A stretch of DNA of 64,000 nt from NCBI RefSeq assembly GCF_001870675.1, contig NZ_MEHT01000009.1:310001-374000 (forward strand), read 5' to 3'. The stretch comes from Roseinatronobacter thiooxidans. GTDB taxonomy: Bacteria > Pseudomonadota > Alphaproteobacteria > Rhodobacterales > Rhodobacteraceae. Each line of letters opens with the position of its first letter. Position 1 is the stretch's first letter. The position numbers and the translations under genes are program-made. The notes below the pieces were generated by a model. That model did no database searches, was not told where the DNA came from, and worked only from the letters and a program-made list of their open reading frames with translations. Positions 44,995-53,763 of this stretch are shown piece after piece.

Positions 44995-46935
44995 TTAGCG
45001 GCAGGTGCTTGCGACACGGATCTTGTCGCAAGCGGCGGACTGGTCGCTATGCGCGGTCTTGTCCCAGTAAAACGGTGCCGTGATCAGTTCATACAAAGCC
45101 TTGTACACTGCCAGCACAGCCAGCGGGAAATAGCCATGCAATGCAGGCAGCCACACGCGCAGATGGTGATGCGCCCGCGATCTGAGCGCCATCAGGCCCA
45201 CACTGATGGTTACCGCCTCTGCCAGCAAAAAAACCGTCACAAACGCGATCATGACCCCTGAGCCAAATTGCGCATGCAGCGGATGACCCAAGCCCAGCAT
45301 CATCAGCCAGAAGCTCCATAACAAAGGGGCCAGCATGAATTGCACCAAAGTGCCCAGAAACAGCACCTGAACCCCGAAAAACCGCCACGCGCCCAGTTGG
45401 TCCCACAATTGGCGGGGGGCGCGCATATGCACAAGCCATGTGACCGCATAGCCCTTCAGCCAGCGCGAGCGCTGCTTGACCCAAGGGATGGGGCGGCAAT
45501 TTGCCTCTTCCAGCGTGACGGTGTCGAGAAGCTGCGTGTAATAGCCATGCCGCGCCAGACGAATGCCCAGATCGGCATCTTCGGTCACATTATGCGCATC
45601 CCATCCGCCCAAAGCCTCCAGGATGTCGCGGCGGAAAAACAGCGTGGTGCCACCCAAGGGCACTGCCAGCCCAAGGCGCTGCATTCCCGGCAGGATGATT
45701 CGGAACCATGTAGCATATTCAATGGCGAAACAGCGCGACAGCCAGTTTTTGCGCGGGTTGTAAAAATCCAGAACCCCTTGCACACAGGCAAGGTTCGGGG
45801 GGCCGTTCTGGAAACAGCGCACCACTTTATGTATCTGCCCCGGCTCTGGCGCATCTTCGGCGTCATAAACCCCGATAATGGACCCCCGCGCGAATAACAT
45901 GGCGTAATTCAAGGCGCGCGGTTTGGTCTTGAGCGGCGCATCCGGCACAGGAATCACACGCATCCAGCGCGGCAGCTTGCATGCCGCCAGTGCATCGCGG
46001 GTCGGGTGGTCATGCTCTTCCACGACCAACAGAATATCCAGCACTTCGCGCGGCCATGTCAACCGCGACAGCCGGTTGATCAGACGCGGCACGACCAGAG
46101 GTTCATTATGCAGCGGCACAAGAATGGACACGACCGGCTTTCGCTGGCGGACAAGTTGCGTGACAGGGGCAATGGGCATGCCACGCGCGGTGCGATGGGT
46201 ATGGACAGCAATGGCCGCCGCGATCTTGAGCAGCGCGTTGATCAGCAAAAAGAAAGTTGCCACCAATGTCAGCACCAGCAAGGTGGTCAGAGGGGCAAGG
46301 CAGGCCAGAACCGCAAGGGTCACAAGCCCCAGACAGAGCACATTTCCAAACCAGCGCGTGTGCATCTTGCGGCAGCTCTCTGCCTCTGCGACGCAGGTTT
46401 CTGCCCAAAGTTTCAATCGGTTGCGGCGTGTTTTTAACACAGTTTCGTGCAAGTCCCCCTCGCTGATGGTGACCATGGCAATATGGCCGAACCGTGCTTC
46501 AAGTTCACTGCGGCACTGGTCAAACTGGGCGGGCCGCGCGCAGGCAATCACCGTCACATCGCCCGCGCGATACCAAGGCAGGCATTGCAGTTGCAAACAA
46601 CGATGCACGCCAAGCCGGTCGATCAAGCGCGGGTCGGGCAAAGGCTGCGCACGCGTGAAAAAGCTGGTATTATACTGGCGTGCAAGGGCGGCAAGCAAAT
46701 GGTCCTCGCTGATAAGGTCGCGCGCGATCAGGATATCACCCAGAAAGCCGACCTGCCGCGACTGGGTTTCCAGCGCGCGCAACAGATCGTCATTTGTGAC
46801 ACATCCCATCTCCAGCAAAATCTGGCCCAGCGGTTTGCGTGGCGTGTCGCGCTTGCGCCGGACAACAAGTTCCAGCAAAGGCGCTGCGTGCCCCTGCAAG
46901 CTTCTGCACTGATCGAATGCCACGCTCTGCCCCAT
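44995..46935 (-). CDS. GT2 glycosyltransferase with N-terminal MshEN-like repeats
   Basis: This 646-residue membrane enzyme has two adjacent 25-residue repeats (33-58 and 63-87; LGQILLEMGCVT... and LGDILIARDLIS...) that match the MshEN c-di-GMP-binding motif layout. Two helices follow at about 196-245, then a GT2 domain (about 268-500) with DAED (358-361), TED (451-453) and the processive-type Q488-R-S-R491-W492, then further membrane helices near 510-620. Cellulose and hyaluronan synthases share the GT2 residues, but the product is unknown. ATG 46935 is chosen because the frame to 47166 runs over the next gene's 3' end. Confidence 0.85.
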   Translation of the reverse strand: MGQSVAFDQCRSLQGHAAPLLELVVRRKRDTPRKPLGQILLEMGCVTNDDLLRALETQSRQVGFLGDILIARDLISEDHLLAALARQYNTSFFTRAQPLPDPRLIDRLGVHRCLQLQCLPWYRAGDVTVIACARPAQFDQCRSELEARFGHIAMVTISEGDLHETVLKTRRNRLKLWAETCVAEAESCRKMHTRWFGNVLCLGLVTLAVLACLAPLTTLLVLTLVATFFLLINALLKIAAAIAVHTHRTARGMPIAPVTQLVRQRKPVVSILVPLHNEPLVVPRLINRLSRLTWPREVLDILLVVEEHDHPTRDALAACKLPRWMRVIPVPDAPLKTKPRALNYAMLFARGSIIGVYDAEDAPEPGQIHKVVRCFQNGPPNLACVQGVLDFYNPRKNWLSRCFAIEYATWFRIILPGMQRLGLAVPLGGTTLFFRRDILEALGGWDAHNVTEDADLGIRLARHGYYTQLLDTVTLEEANCRPIPWVKQRSRWLKGYAVTWLVHMRAPRQLWDQLGAWRFFGVQVLFLGTLVQFMLAPLLWSFWLMMLGLGHPLHAQFGSGVMIAFVTVFLLAEAVTISVGLMALRSRAHHHLRVWLPALHGYFPLAVLAVYKALYELITAPFYWDKTAHSDQSAACDKIRVASTCR

Positions 46936-47057
46936 CACCCGCCCCGGATACCTCTGGCGATTAGATAGGCGAATGGTAAACAATGCCTTAACGCTGGCGC
47001 GGGTTTTCAGGCGGTTTGCACAGATGCCCGCCTGCCCAAAGGCCGGATTGGCGCCGC

Positions 47058-47666
47058 CTAGTCTTGAAAAACCTTGGCGGCCAGAAGGACACGCGCAAAG
47101 GCCGTCACCAGACATAACACCGCAAACCCCAAGGCAAGCGGCACGAATGCGGCTGGAAACAGGCAAAGTAGCAGGAAAAACACAATCGTTTCCGTGCCTT
47201 CCAGCAGCCCACCTGTAAAATACAAAGATTTGACGCCATGCGCATCAGAACGCATCTTCTGCTTTTCTGCCAGCACCGCAAAGCCCAGAAATGACCCCGC
47301 ATTGACATAGAAACTCAGCAGCAAGAACGCCCCGACAACGCCATGCGACTGCGGGTCCAGCATGATAAAGGCCAAGGGAATGGCTGCGTAAAAAACATAG
47401 TCGCAGGTAATGTCGAGATAGCCGCCAAAATCTGTCACGCCGCGCACGCGCGCAACGGCCCCGTCCAGCCCATCGGCCAGACGCGACGCCAGAATAAACA
47501 ACACCGCCAGAATGAAGGCTTCAAAAACAATGGCCAGCGCCGCTGCCAGCCCCAAGGCCAACCCCGCAAGCGTGACCATATTCGCACTGAACCCCATCAA
47601 CGCAAACTGCCGCCCCAACCTGTTCAGGGGCGGATCGATGAAGGGTCTGATGTGACGGTCCAGCAT
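47058..47666 (-). CDS. CDP-alcohol phosphatidyltransferase
   Basis: This 202-residue membrane protein has six hydrophobic helices. It has the CDP-alcohol transferase signature D-G-L-DG-x2-AR-x7-G-x3-D-x3-D in ADGLDGAVARVRGVTDFGGY with LDITCD after it. The phospholipid head group cannot be identified. It lies 122 bp before the GT2 gene on the same strand, so the three genes 47.7-44.3 kb may be one transcript. Confidence 0.88.
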   Translation of the reverse strand: MLDRHIRPFIDPPLNRLGRQFALMGFSANMVTLAGLALGLAAALAIVFEAFILAVLFILASRLADGLDGAVARVRGVTDFGGYLDITCDYVFYAAIPLAFIMLDPQSHGVVGAFLLLSFYVNAGSFLGFAVLAEKQKMRSDAHGVKSLYFTGGLLEGTETIVFFLLLCLFPAAFVPLALGFAVLCLVTAFARVLLAAKVFQD

Positions 47667-47945
47667 CTGTTTTTACGCACTTGCCTATAGGGCTATATCG
47701 GTCATACGTTCCGAGACGATCAAGAGTTTCAAATAAACCTGTCTTTCGTGTCAGAATTTGCCGCAAAGATATGGCTTGGCAAAATACCATCCCCTCTGGC
47801 TTGGCAAGGGAGTATCGCACATATCGCGGATTTGCCAATGCCGCTGCATATCTCGCGCGCTATGGCAGGCGCCCGCGCCATTGACCAATCGCGCGGCCCT
47901 GACTACCACTTGCGCAATACCGGCCAGAACCCCAAGGACACCCCC

Positions 47946-49757
47946 ATGTTTCAGACTTTTGCTGCCTCGACCCGCCCGGAAGACGGCCCGCCGCGTCTGG
48001 CGGCGCTGCGCGCAAATCTGCGGGCGGCAGGGGTGGATGGCTATATTCTGCCGCGTGCAGATGCGCACCAGGGGGAATATGTCGCAGCCTGTGATGAGCG
48101 GCTGTCCTGGCTGACAGGATTTACCGGCTCGGCAGGGTTCTGCATCGTATTGCCGGACCGCGCAGGGCTGTTTGTGGACGGGCGCTACCGTGTGCAGGCG
48201 CGGCTGCAATGCGCGCCCGATTTCACCCCTGTGAACTGGCCCGAGACAGCGCCCGCCACATGGCTGCGCGACGCCTGCCCCAATGGGGCGGTCATCGGCT
48301 TTGACCCGTGGTTGCACACACCAACTGAAATCGAGACATTGACCAAGGGGCTGGAGGGCAGCAACATTGGTCTGCGCCGCATGTCCAACCAGATTGATCC
48401 CCTTTGGACAGACCGGCCTGCCCCCCCCATGGCCCCTGCGCGGCCCTACCCCGAACACCTTGCGGGCCTGTCATCAATCGAGAAACGCGCCAATCTGGGC
48501 CAGACCCTGACGCAGAACGGCCAGCGCGCGGCGGTTCTGACCCAGCCTGACAGTATCTGCTGGCTGCTGAACATTCGCGGCGCAGACCTGCCGCGCCTGC
48601 CTGTTTTGCAAGGCTTTGCCATTGTCCATGAAGATGGCCGCGTCGATCTGTATACTGCCCCTTCAAAATGCGCGGGGTTGGAATGGGATGACGGCGTGCA
48701 TATTCGCCCGACCGAGGCCTTTGCGCCCGCATTGCGCAGCTTGTCCGGCCCTGTCCGGCTGGACAAGGGAACCGTGCCGCTGGCTGTGGTTGATCTGTTG
48801 CAAGAAGGCAATGTCGAGATTGCCTATATGCAAGACCCCTGCCTGATGCCCAAGGCCCGCAAAACGGGCGCGGAACTGGCCAGCGCGCGGGCCGCGCATC
48901 TGCGCGACGGGGCCGCGATGGTGGAATTTCTGTGCTGGCTGGACAGGCAGGCCAGCGCGCTGCTGAAAAACCCGGATCATATTGTGACCGAGATTGACGT
49001 CGCACGCCATCTGGAACAGTGCCGCGTGGCAACTGGCCTGCTGGAAGACCTGAGTTTTGACACGATCGCTGGCTCTGGCCCCAATGGCGCGATTGTGCAT
49101 TACCGCGTGACCGAAGACACCAACCGCCGCCTGTTGCCCGGTGATCTGATGCTGGTCGATTCGGGCGGGCAATATCTGGACGGGACCACCGACATCACCC
49201 GCACCATCGCCATTGGGCCTGTCGGCACGCTGGAAGTGGAGTGTTTCACCCGTGTGCTGCAAGGCATGATCGCTATATCGCGCGCGCGCTTCCCGCGCGG
49301 GGTGGCGGGCAGCCATCTGGATGCGCTGGCGCGCTATCCGCTATGGCTGGCGGGTCATGATTACGACCATGGCACAGGGCATGGCGTGGGGGCGTTTCTA
49401 TCTGTCCATGAAGGGCCGCAACGCCTGTCGCGGATCAGCACTGTGCCGCTTGCCGAAGGAATGATCCTGTCGAACGAGCCGGGCTATTACCGCGAAGGAA
49501 GATTCGGCATCCGCATCGAGAACCTGATCGCCGTGCGCAAAGGCGCGGCACCAGAGGGGGGCGATGCCCGCGACTGGCTGGAATTCGAAACCCTGACCCT
49601 TGCGCCGATTGATCGCAGGCTGATACAGGTCAGCATGCTAAGCGCAGATGAACGTGCATGGCTTGACGCCTATCATGCCCGCGTGGCAGTTTTGCTGTCG
49701 CCTCTGGTCAGTGGCCCAACCGCTGTCTGGCTACAAACGGCCTGTCAACCGATCTAA
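47946..49757 (+). CDS. pepP: M24 family aminopeptidase P
   Basis: This 603-residue Xaa-Pro aminopeptidase has the creatinase-type N-terminal domain (YILPRADAHQGEYVAACDER), followed by a second N-domain and the pita-bread catalytic domain. The metal ligands are visible in LVDSGGQYLDGTTDITRT, GTGHGVGAFLSVHEGP and ILSNEPGYYREGRFGIRIEN. ATG 47946 is preceded by AAGGA; the frame from 47748 covers the upstream spacer. It releases N-terminal residues ahead of proline. Confidence 0.93.
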   Translation: MFQTFAASTRPEDGPPRLAALRANLRAAGVDGYILPRADAHQGEYVAACDERLSWLTGFTGSAGFCIVLPDRAGLFVDGRYRVQARLQCAPDFTPVNWPETAPATWLRDACPNGAVIGFDPWLHTPTEIETLTKGLEGSNIGLRRMSNQIDPLWTDRPAPPMAPARPYPEHLAGLSSIEKRANLGQTLTQNGQRAAVLTQPDSICWLLNIRGADLPRLPVLQGFAIVHEDGRVDLYTAPSKCAGLEWDDGVHIRPTEAFAPALRSLSGPVRLDKGTVPLAVVDLLQEGNVEIAYMQDPCLMPKARKTGAELASARAAHLRDGAAMVEFLCWLDRQASALLKNPDHIVTEIDVARHLEQCRVATGLLEDLSFDTIAGSGPNGAIVHYRVTEDTNRRLLPGDLMLVDSGGQYLDGTTDITRTIAIGPVGTLEVECFTRVLQGMIAISRARFPRGVAGSHLDALARYPLWLAGHDYDHGTGHGVGAFLSVHEGPQRLSRISTVPLAEGMILSNEPGYYREGRFGIRIENLIAVRKGAAPEGGDARDWLEFETLTLAPIDRRLIQVSMLSADERAWLDAYHARVAVLLSPLVSGPTAVWLQTACQPI

Positions 49758-49848
49758 CCGCGCTGCTTGTGCGCATTTGCCCGCTTTGCCTTTGGCTGCA
49801 AAGCCTGCAATAGTGCCGCCAACCGATAACCGAGAGGAAAAAAGCAAG

Positions 49849-50187
49849 ATGAGTAATGTCAGGATCTATCCAGCCGCTGGCACATGGGTTGTTCGTGCCA
49901 ACGGGGCGGTTATCGGCGAAAGCACCCGCGCATTGGAATTGCTGCAACGGGATTTCCCTTTCGTCATCTATTTCCCGCGCGACGATATCGCGGCGGCCGT
50001 ACTGGACGCATCAGACCGGCCCTTTATCTGCGATGACAGGGGTGCCGGCGTGCATTTTCACATCTCCAGCCCCGAGGGTGTGATTCAGAATGCGGCCTAT
50101 AGCCTGACCGAACCCACCGCCGAGGCTGCGCAACTGCGCGAATATCTTGCCTTTGACGCAGGCAAGGTGACGGTCGAGCGCGTCTGA
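49849..50187 (+). CDS. DUF427-family protein
   Basis: This 112-residue protein matches the short beta-rich DUF427 family: VRIYPAAGTWVVRANGAVIGE, the VIYFPRDDIAAAVLD segment and later AAYSLTEPTAEAAQLREYLAF. There is no signal peptide or membrane segment. Function is not known. AGAGG lies about ten bases before ATG 49849. The longer frame from 49648 lies in pepP. A terminator hairpin follows. Confidence 0.85.
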   Translation: MSNVRIYPAAGTWVVRANGAVIGESTRALELLQRDFPFVIYFPRDDIAAAVLDASDRPFICDDRGAGVHFHISSPEGVIQNAAYSLTEPTAEAAQLREYLAFDAGKVTVERV

Positions 50188-50216
50188 TCTGGCCAAGACT
50201 GCCAAGCAGAGCAGGG

Positions 50217-50241
50217 AAAGGGGCCTTTTGGCCCCCTTTTT
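50217..50241 (+). terminator. Rho-independent terminator after the DUF427 gene
   Basis: GGGGCC (50220-50225) pairs with GGCCCC (50230-50235) around TTTT, with flanking A and T runs extending the stem, followed by CTTTTT. It overlaps the end of aroB on the other strand and may stop both transcripts. Confidence 0.75.
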
Positions 50242-51362
50242 CATGGCCTTGCGGCCAATGCCTCACTCAGAACACTAAGTAGCAGATCGCCGGGAACATC
50301 GTCACACACAAAGGCCTGACCGATTTCGCGCGCAAGAATGAACCGCAAGCGCCCGTCCTGCACCTTTTTATCCTGCGCCATAAGCGCGACCAGCGCCGCG
50401 GCATCGGGCAGATCGCCCGCAATATCGGCCAGGTCCGTTGCCATGCCCATGGCGCGCAAATGCGCGCGCACGCGGCTTGGGGTTTCCTGTGCGCACAGGC
50501 CCATGCGCGCCGACACTTCAAAGGCCAGCGCGCAGCCAATCGCCACCCCCTCGCCATGCAGCAGACGGTCGCAATAGCCGGTCGCGGCCTCTAGCGCGTG
50601 GCAGAAGGTGTGGCCAAGGTTCAGAAGCGCGCGCTCTCCCTGTTCGGTTTCGTCACGCGCGACAATGCCTGCCTTCATCTCGACCGAGCGGCGCACTGCG
50701 TAGTGCCGCGCGCTTTTGTCGCCGCGCGCCAGTGCCGGGCCATTTACTTCCAGCCACTCGAAAAACGCGGCATCCCCCAGCAGACCGTATTTCACCACTT
50801 CGCCGTAACCGGCCAGAAAATCGCGCTTTGGCAGGCTGTCCAGCAAGTCGATATCGGCCAGCACCAGACTGGGCTGGTGAAACGCCCCCACAAGGTTCTT
50901 GCCGTGACGCGTATTTATGCCGGTCTTGCCCCCGACAGAACTGTCCACCTGCGCCAGAAGCGATGTCGGCACTTGCACAAACCGCACGCCGCGGCGCAGG
51001 ATTGCGGCGGCAAACCCGCCCAGATCACCAATCACACCGCCGCCCAAAGCCACAACCACATCGCGTCGCTCGACCTTTTCATCCAGCAACCATTCAACAG
51101 ACTCGCGCAGGCCGTCCCAGCTTTTGGTTCCTTCACCCGGTGTCAGCGCATGTGCGGAACTGGCAATGCCCTGCGCCGACAATCCCGCCTGCAAGTTTTC
51201 CAGATGCAAGCCCGCCACGCGGCTTTCAGTCAGCACCGCGACACGCGGGCGCGCCAGAAAAGGCTGCATCAGCGCACCCGCCTGTGCCACCAAACCCTGC
51301 CCGATCACCACATCATAGGCACGCGCACCCAAGGGCACATGCACCCGGTCAATCTGCGTCAT
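50241..51362 (-). CDS. aroB: 3-dehydroquinate synthase
   Basis: This 373-residue NAD-dependent enzyme makes 3-dehydroquinate in the shikimate pathway. Key segments are VALGGGVIGDLGGFAAAI, DSSVGGKTGINTRHGKN, the zinc-binding GEVVKYGLL, LNLGHTFCHALE and HGEGVAIGC. The ATG at 51362 overlaps the aroK stop by four bases (ATGA). The longer frame to 51575 runs over aroK. Confidence 0.96.
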   Translation of the reverse strand: MTQIDRVHVPLGARAYDVVIGQGLVAQAGALMQPFLARPRVAVLTESRVAGLHLENLQAGLSAQGIASSAHALTPGEGTKSWDGLRESVEWLLDEKVERRDVVVALGGGVIGDLGGFAAAILRRGVRFVQVPTSLLAQVDSSVGGKTGINTRHGKNLVGAFHQPSLVLADIDLLDSLPKRDFLAGYGEVVKYGLLGDAAFFEWLEVNGPALARGDKSARHYAVRRSVEMKAGIVARDETEQGERALLNLGHTFCHALEAATGYCDRLLHGEGVAIGCALAFEVSARMGLCAQETPSRVRAHLRAMGMATDLADIAGDLPDAAALVALMAQDKKVQDGRLRFILAREIGQAFVCDDVPGDLLLSVLSEALAARP

Positions 51363-51904
51363 GTCGAAGCCCCTTCCAAAACATCTGCGCGCAAGGCCAA
51401 TTGCGCCAACACAGCGCGCGCTGTATCGGCAATGGCATAGGCCGGTTGCGTTTCCACCACCAGATCCGCCTTGGCATATACCGGCTCGCGCTGGGCCAGC
51501 AGTTGCGCAAGGGTCGCTTGCGGGTCGGATGTCATCAGCAAGGGTCGCGTCGGCTTTTGGCGCACCCGTGACCACAGCAGGTCCAGATCAGCCTTCAGCC
51601 AGACCGAAACCCCCAATTCCGAGATCATCTCGCGGGTCTGGGCGCGCAAGAATGCGCCGCCCCCCACGGACAACACACCGGGTTTGCCCCGCAACAGGCG
51701 GACAATCACTTCGGCTTCGCGGTCACGGAAAAACGCCTCGCCATCGCGTTCGAATATCTCGGCAATGCTCATGGCGGCTGCGGCGACGATCTCTTCGTCC
51801 GAATCAAGGAAGGGCACAGCCAGCATGCGCGCCAGTTCTTTGCCCACAGCGGTCTTGCCTGCCCCCATCATACCAACAAGAACAACTGTCTTGTGCAGTT
51901 TCAT
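51359..51904 (-). CDS. aroK: Shikimate kinase
   Basis: This 181-residue kinase phosphorylates shikimate. Walker A is GMMGAGKTAV (residues 11-20), followed by FLDSDEEIVAAAAMSIAEIF with the shikimate-binding aspartate, and FRDREAEVIVRLL and VLSVGGGAFL. It is the upstream gene of the coupled aroK-aroB pair, a very common arrangement. Confidence 0.96.
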   Translation of the reverse strand: MKLHKTVVLVGMMGAGKTAVGKELARMLAVPFLDSDEEIVAAAAMSIAEIFERDGEAFFRDREAEVIVRLLRGKPGVLSVGGGAFLRAQTREMISELGVSVWLKADLDLLWSRVRQKPTRPLLMTSDPQATLAQLLAQREPVYAKADLVVETQPAYAIADTARAVLAQLALRADVLEGAST

Positions 51905-52048
51905 GCCAGTATCGTGCCCCCGTCATTCAATTTTCAAGTTTTCGTGGCCTGTCTGTTTATTGTCGTGATATTGCGTCAATGTCGACCGGTAAACCCCCAG
52001 AGGCATGTTGCTTCAAAGAGGGGTGTGAATTCAGAAAGGCAGGCCCTA

Positions 52049-52183
52049 ATGCGCTATATCTTCCGTTTCTTGCTGATGCTTGTCGTGCTGGCGGCGATTG
52101 CTGTCATTGCCTATGCCTATGTGGGCGACCTGACAGCCCAACGCACCACAATCGAGACACCTGTAACGCTGGAAGTGAATTGA
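52049..52183 (+). CDS. 44-residue single-pass membrane protein
   Basis: The protein starts MRYIFRFLLMLVVLAAIAVI, a single membrane helix, followed by a short soluble tail (YVGDLTAQRTTIETPVTLEV). AAAGGCAGG precedes ATG 52049. Its TGA (52181-52183) is the middle part of a TTGA where the next gene starts at TTG 52180. I do not recognise a family, but the coupling to the exported protein and xerD downstream is clear. Confidence 0.7.
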   Translation: MRYIFRFLLMLVVLAAIAVIAYAYVGDLTAQRTTIETPVTLEVN

Positions 52184-53763
52184 GCACATATCCCTCAAAA
52201 TATCTGGGCATTGGGCTGGCTGCGGCAGTATTGGGGGTCGCGCTCGCCCCCTCTGCCCATGCGCAGGAGATGGGCGCACCGCTTAGCGCGATTGACTGGC
52301 TGGAACGCGCGATGAGCGCGCCACTGCCGCAACACAGCACGGCCCCCCCACCGCCACCGCCAGACGATACCCTCATCACCCTGCCCGCGCCGGGTTTCGA
52401 GGAAATCGCAAGCGCGCCGCTGGGCCGGTCAGAGCTGGAAACGACGGGTCTGTTCACAGCCGAACGTGTGGGACTGCCGCGCGCCCTCTGGGGGCCGACA
52501 CCAACCAGTGAGATTGTGGCAGCCATTGTCAGCCTGCCCGCCGACACGATGCCCGCCGCCGCGCGGCTGTCGCTGCGTCTGCTGATGGCCGAATTTGCGC
52601 CGCCCTTGCAAAACATCCCCGAGACACGCGGCGCACTGCTGCTGGCACGGGTCGACAAGCTGGTGGAGCTGGGCGCTTTGGAACAGGCAGGGCAACTGAT
52701 TGCCGCCGCCCCTGAAACAAGTGCGGCCCTGAATGCGCGCGCCTTCGACATTGCGCTGCTGCTGGGCGAGGAAGACCGCGCCTGCGCGCATATGAGCGGG
52801 CAGATCGCGGCACAGCACAGCCATTCTGCACAGATTTTCTGCATGGCCCGCCGGGGCGACTGGCAAAGCGCTTTTGCCAGTCTGCAAGTGGGCCGCGCGC
52901 TTGGCCTGCTGGACGAGAACGAAGCGGCCTTGCTGACGCGCTTTCTGGAAGAGGAAGAGGAAGAAGGCCAGATCACCCCCCCGGCCCAGATCACCCCCTT
53001 GGGATGGCGCATTATGGAGGCCTTGGGCGATCCGGTCACCACTGCCAGCCTGCCTGTGGCCTATGCCCATGCAGACCTGCGCGGCACCTCTGGCTGGCGC
53101 TCTCAGCTGGACGCGGCAGAGCGGCTGACCCGCGCAAGCGTGCTGGAGCCAAACCGCCTGCTGGGCCTGTATACGCAACGCCGCGCAGCGGCATCGGGCG
53201 GGCTGTGGGAACGTGTGCGCATCATCCAGCATCTGGAACGCGCGCTTCAGCAACGCAACGGGACCGCCATCGGCACAGCCCTGACCGAAGCATGGCCCCT
53301 TTTCGCCGCAGTCGAGCTGGAGGTGGCCTTTGCCCAGATGAAGGGCGAGGCATTGGCCAAAATCCCCTTGTCGGGTGCTGCGTCCGAAATCCTGTGGAAA
53401 ATGCTGCTTTTGTCGCAAGAAAATGCAGCGCTTGCAGATGAGCTGGCACCCGATACGGATTTGGGGCGTTTCATCATGGCGCTGGCCAAAGGCGCAGAGG
53501 TGCTTCCAGTATCGAGCGCGTCGATGGCCGGGGCCATTCATGCGGCTTTTTCCGAACCTGATGTGCCGCAACAGGTGCAAGACCAGCTGGACGCGGGCGC
53601 ATTGGGCCTGACATTGCTGGGTGCGCTGTCGCAGATCGCGGATGGGGCGGCAGGCGATCTGCATGCCGCAACCCTTGGGTTGCAGCGCCTGCGCGCGCTG
53701 GGGCTGGACCCTGTCGCGCGCCAGATCGCCATCGAGCTGCTGTTGCTGGAACGGCGCGGATGA
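52180..53763 (+). CDS. Exported alpha-helical protein upstream of xerD
   Basis: This 527-residue protein has a signal peptide (LGIGLAAAVLGVALAPSAHA) and a long helical, TPR-like body rich in Ala/Leu/Glu (for example ALLLARVDKLVELGALEQAG). A proline run (APPPPPPDD) follows the signal region. It starts at TTG 52180, overlapping the preceding stop; the open frame extends much further upstream as a readthrough of aroK antisense. I do not recognise a named family. The stop overlaps xerD (GATGA), so all three genes 52.0-54.7 kb look coupled. Confidence 0.7.
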   Translation: MSTYPSKYLGIGLAAAVLGVALAPSAHAQEMGAPLSAIDWLERAMSAPLPQHSTAPPPPPPDDTLITLPAPGFEEIASAPLGRSELETTGLFTAERVGLPRALWGPTPTSEIVAAIVSLPADTMPAAARLSLRLLMAEFAPPLQNIPETRGALLLARVDKLVELGALEQAGQLIAAAPETSAALNARAFDIALLLGEEDRACAHMSGQIAAQHSHSAQIFCMARRGDWQSAFASLQVGRALGLLDENEAALLTRFLEEEEEEGQITPPAQITPLGWRIMEALGDPVTTASLPVAYAHADLRGTSGWRSQLDAAERLTRASVLEPNRLLGLYTQRRAAASGGLWERVRIIQHLERALQQRNGTAIGTALTEAWPLFAAVELEVAFAQMKGEALAKIPLSGAASEILWKMLLLSQENAALADELAPDTDLGRFIMALAKGAEVLPVSSASMAGAIHAAFSEPDVPQQVQDQLDAGALGLTLLGALSQIADGAAGDLHAATLGLQRLRALGLDPVARQIAIELLLLERRG

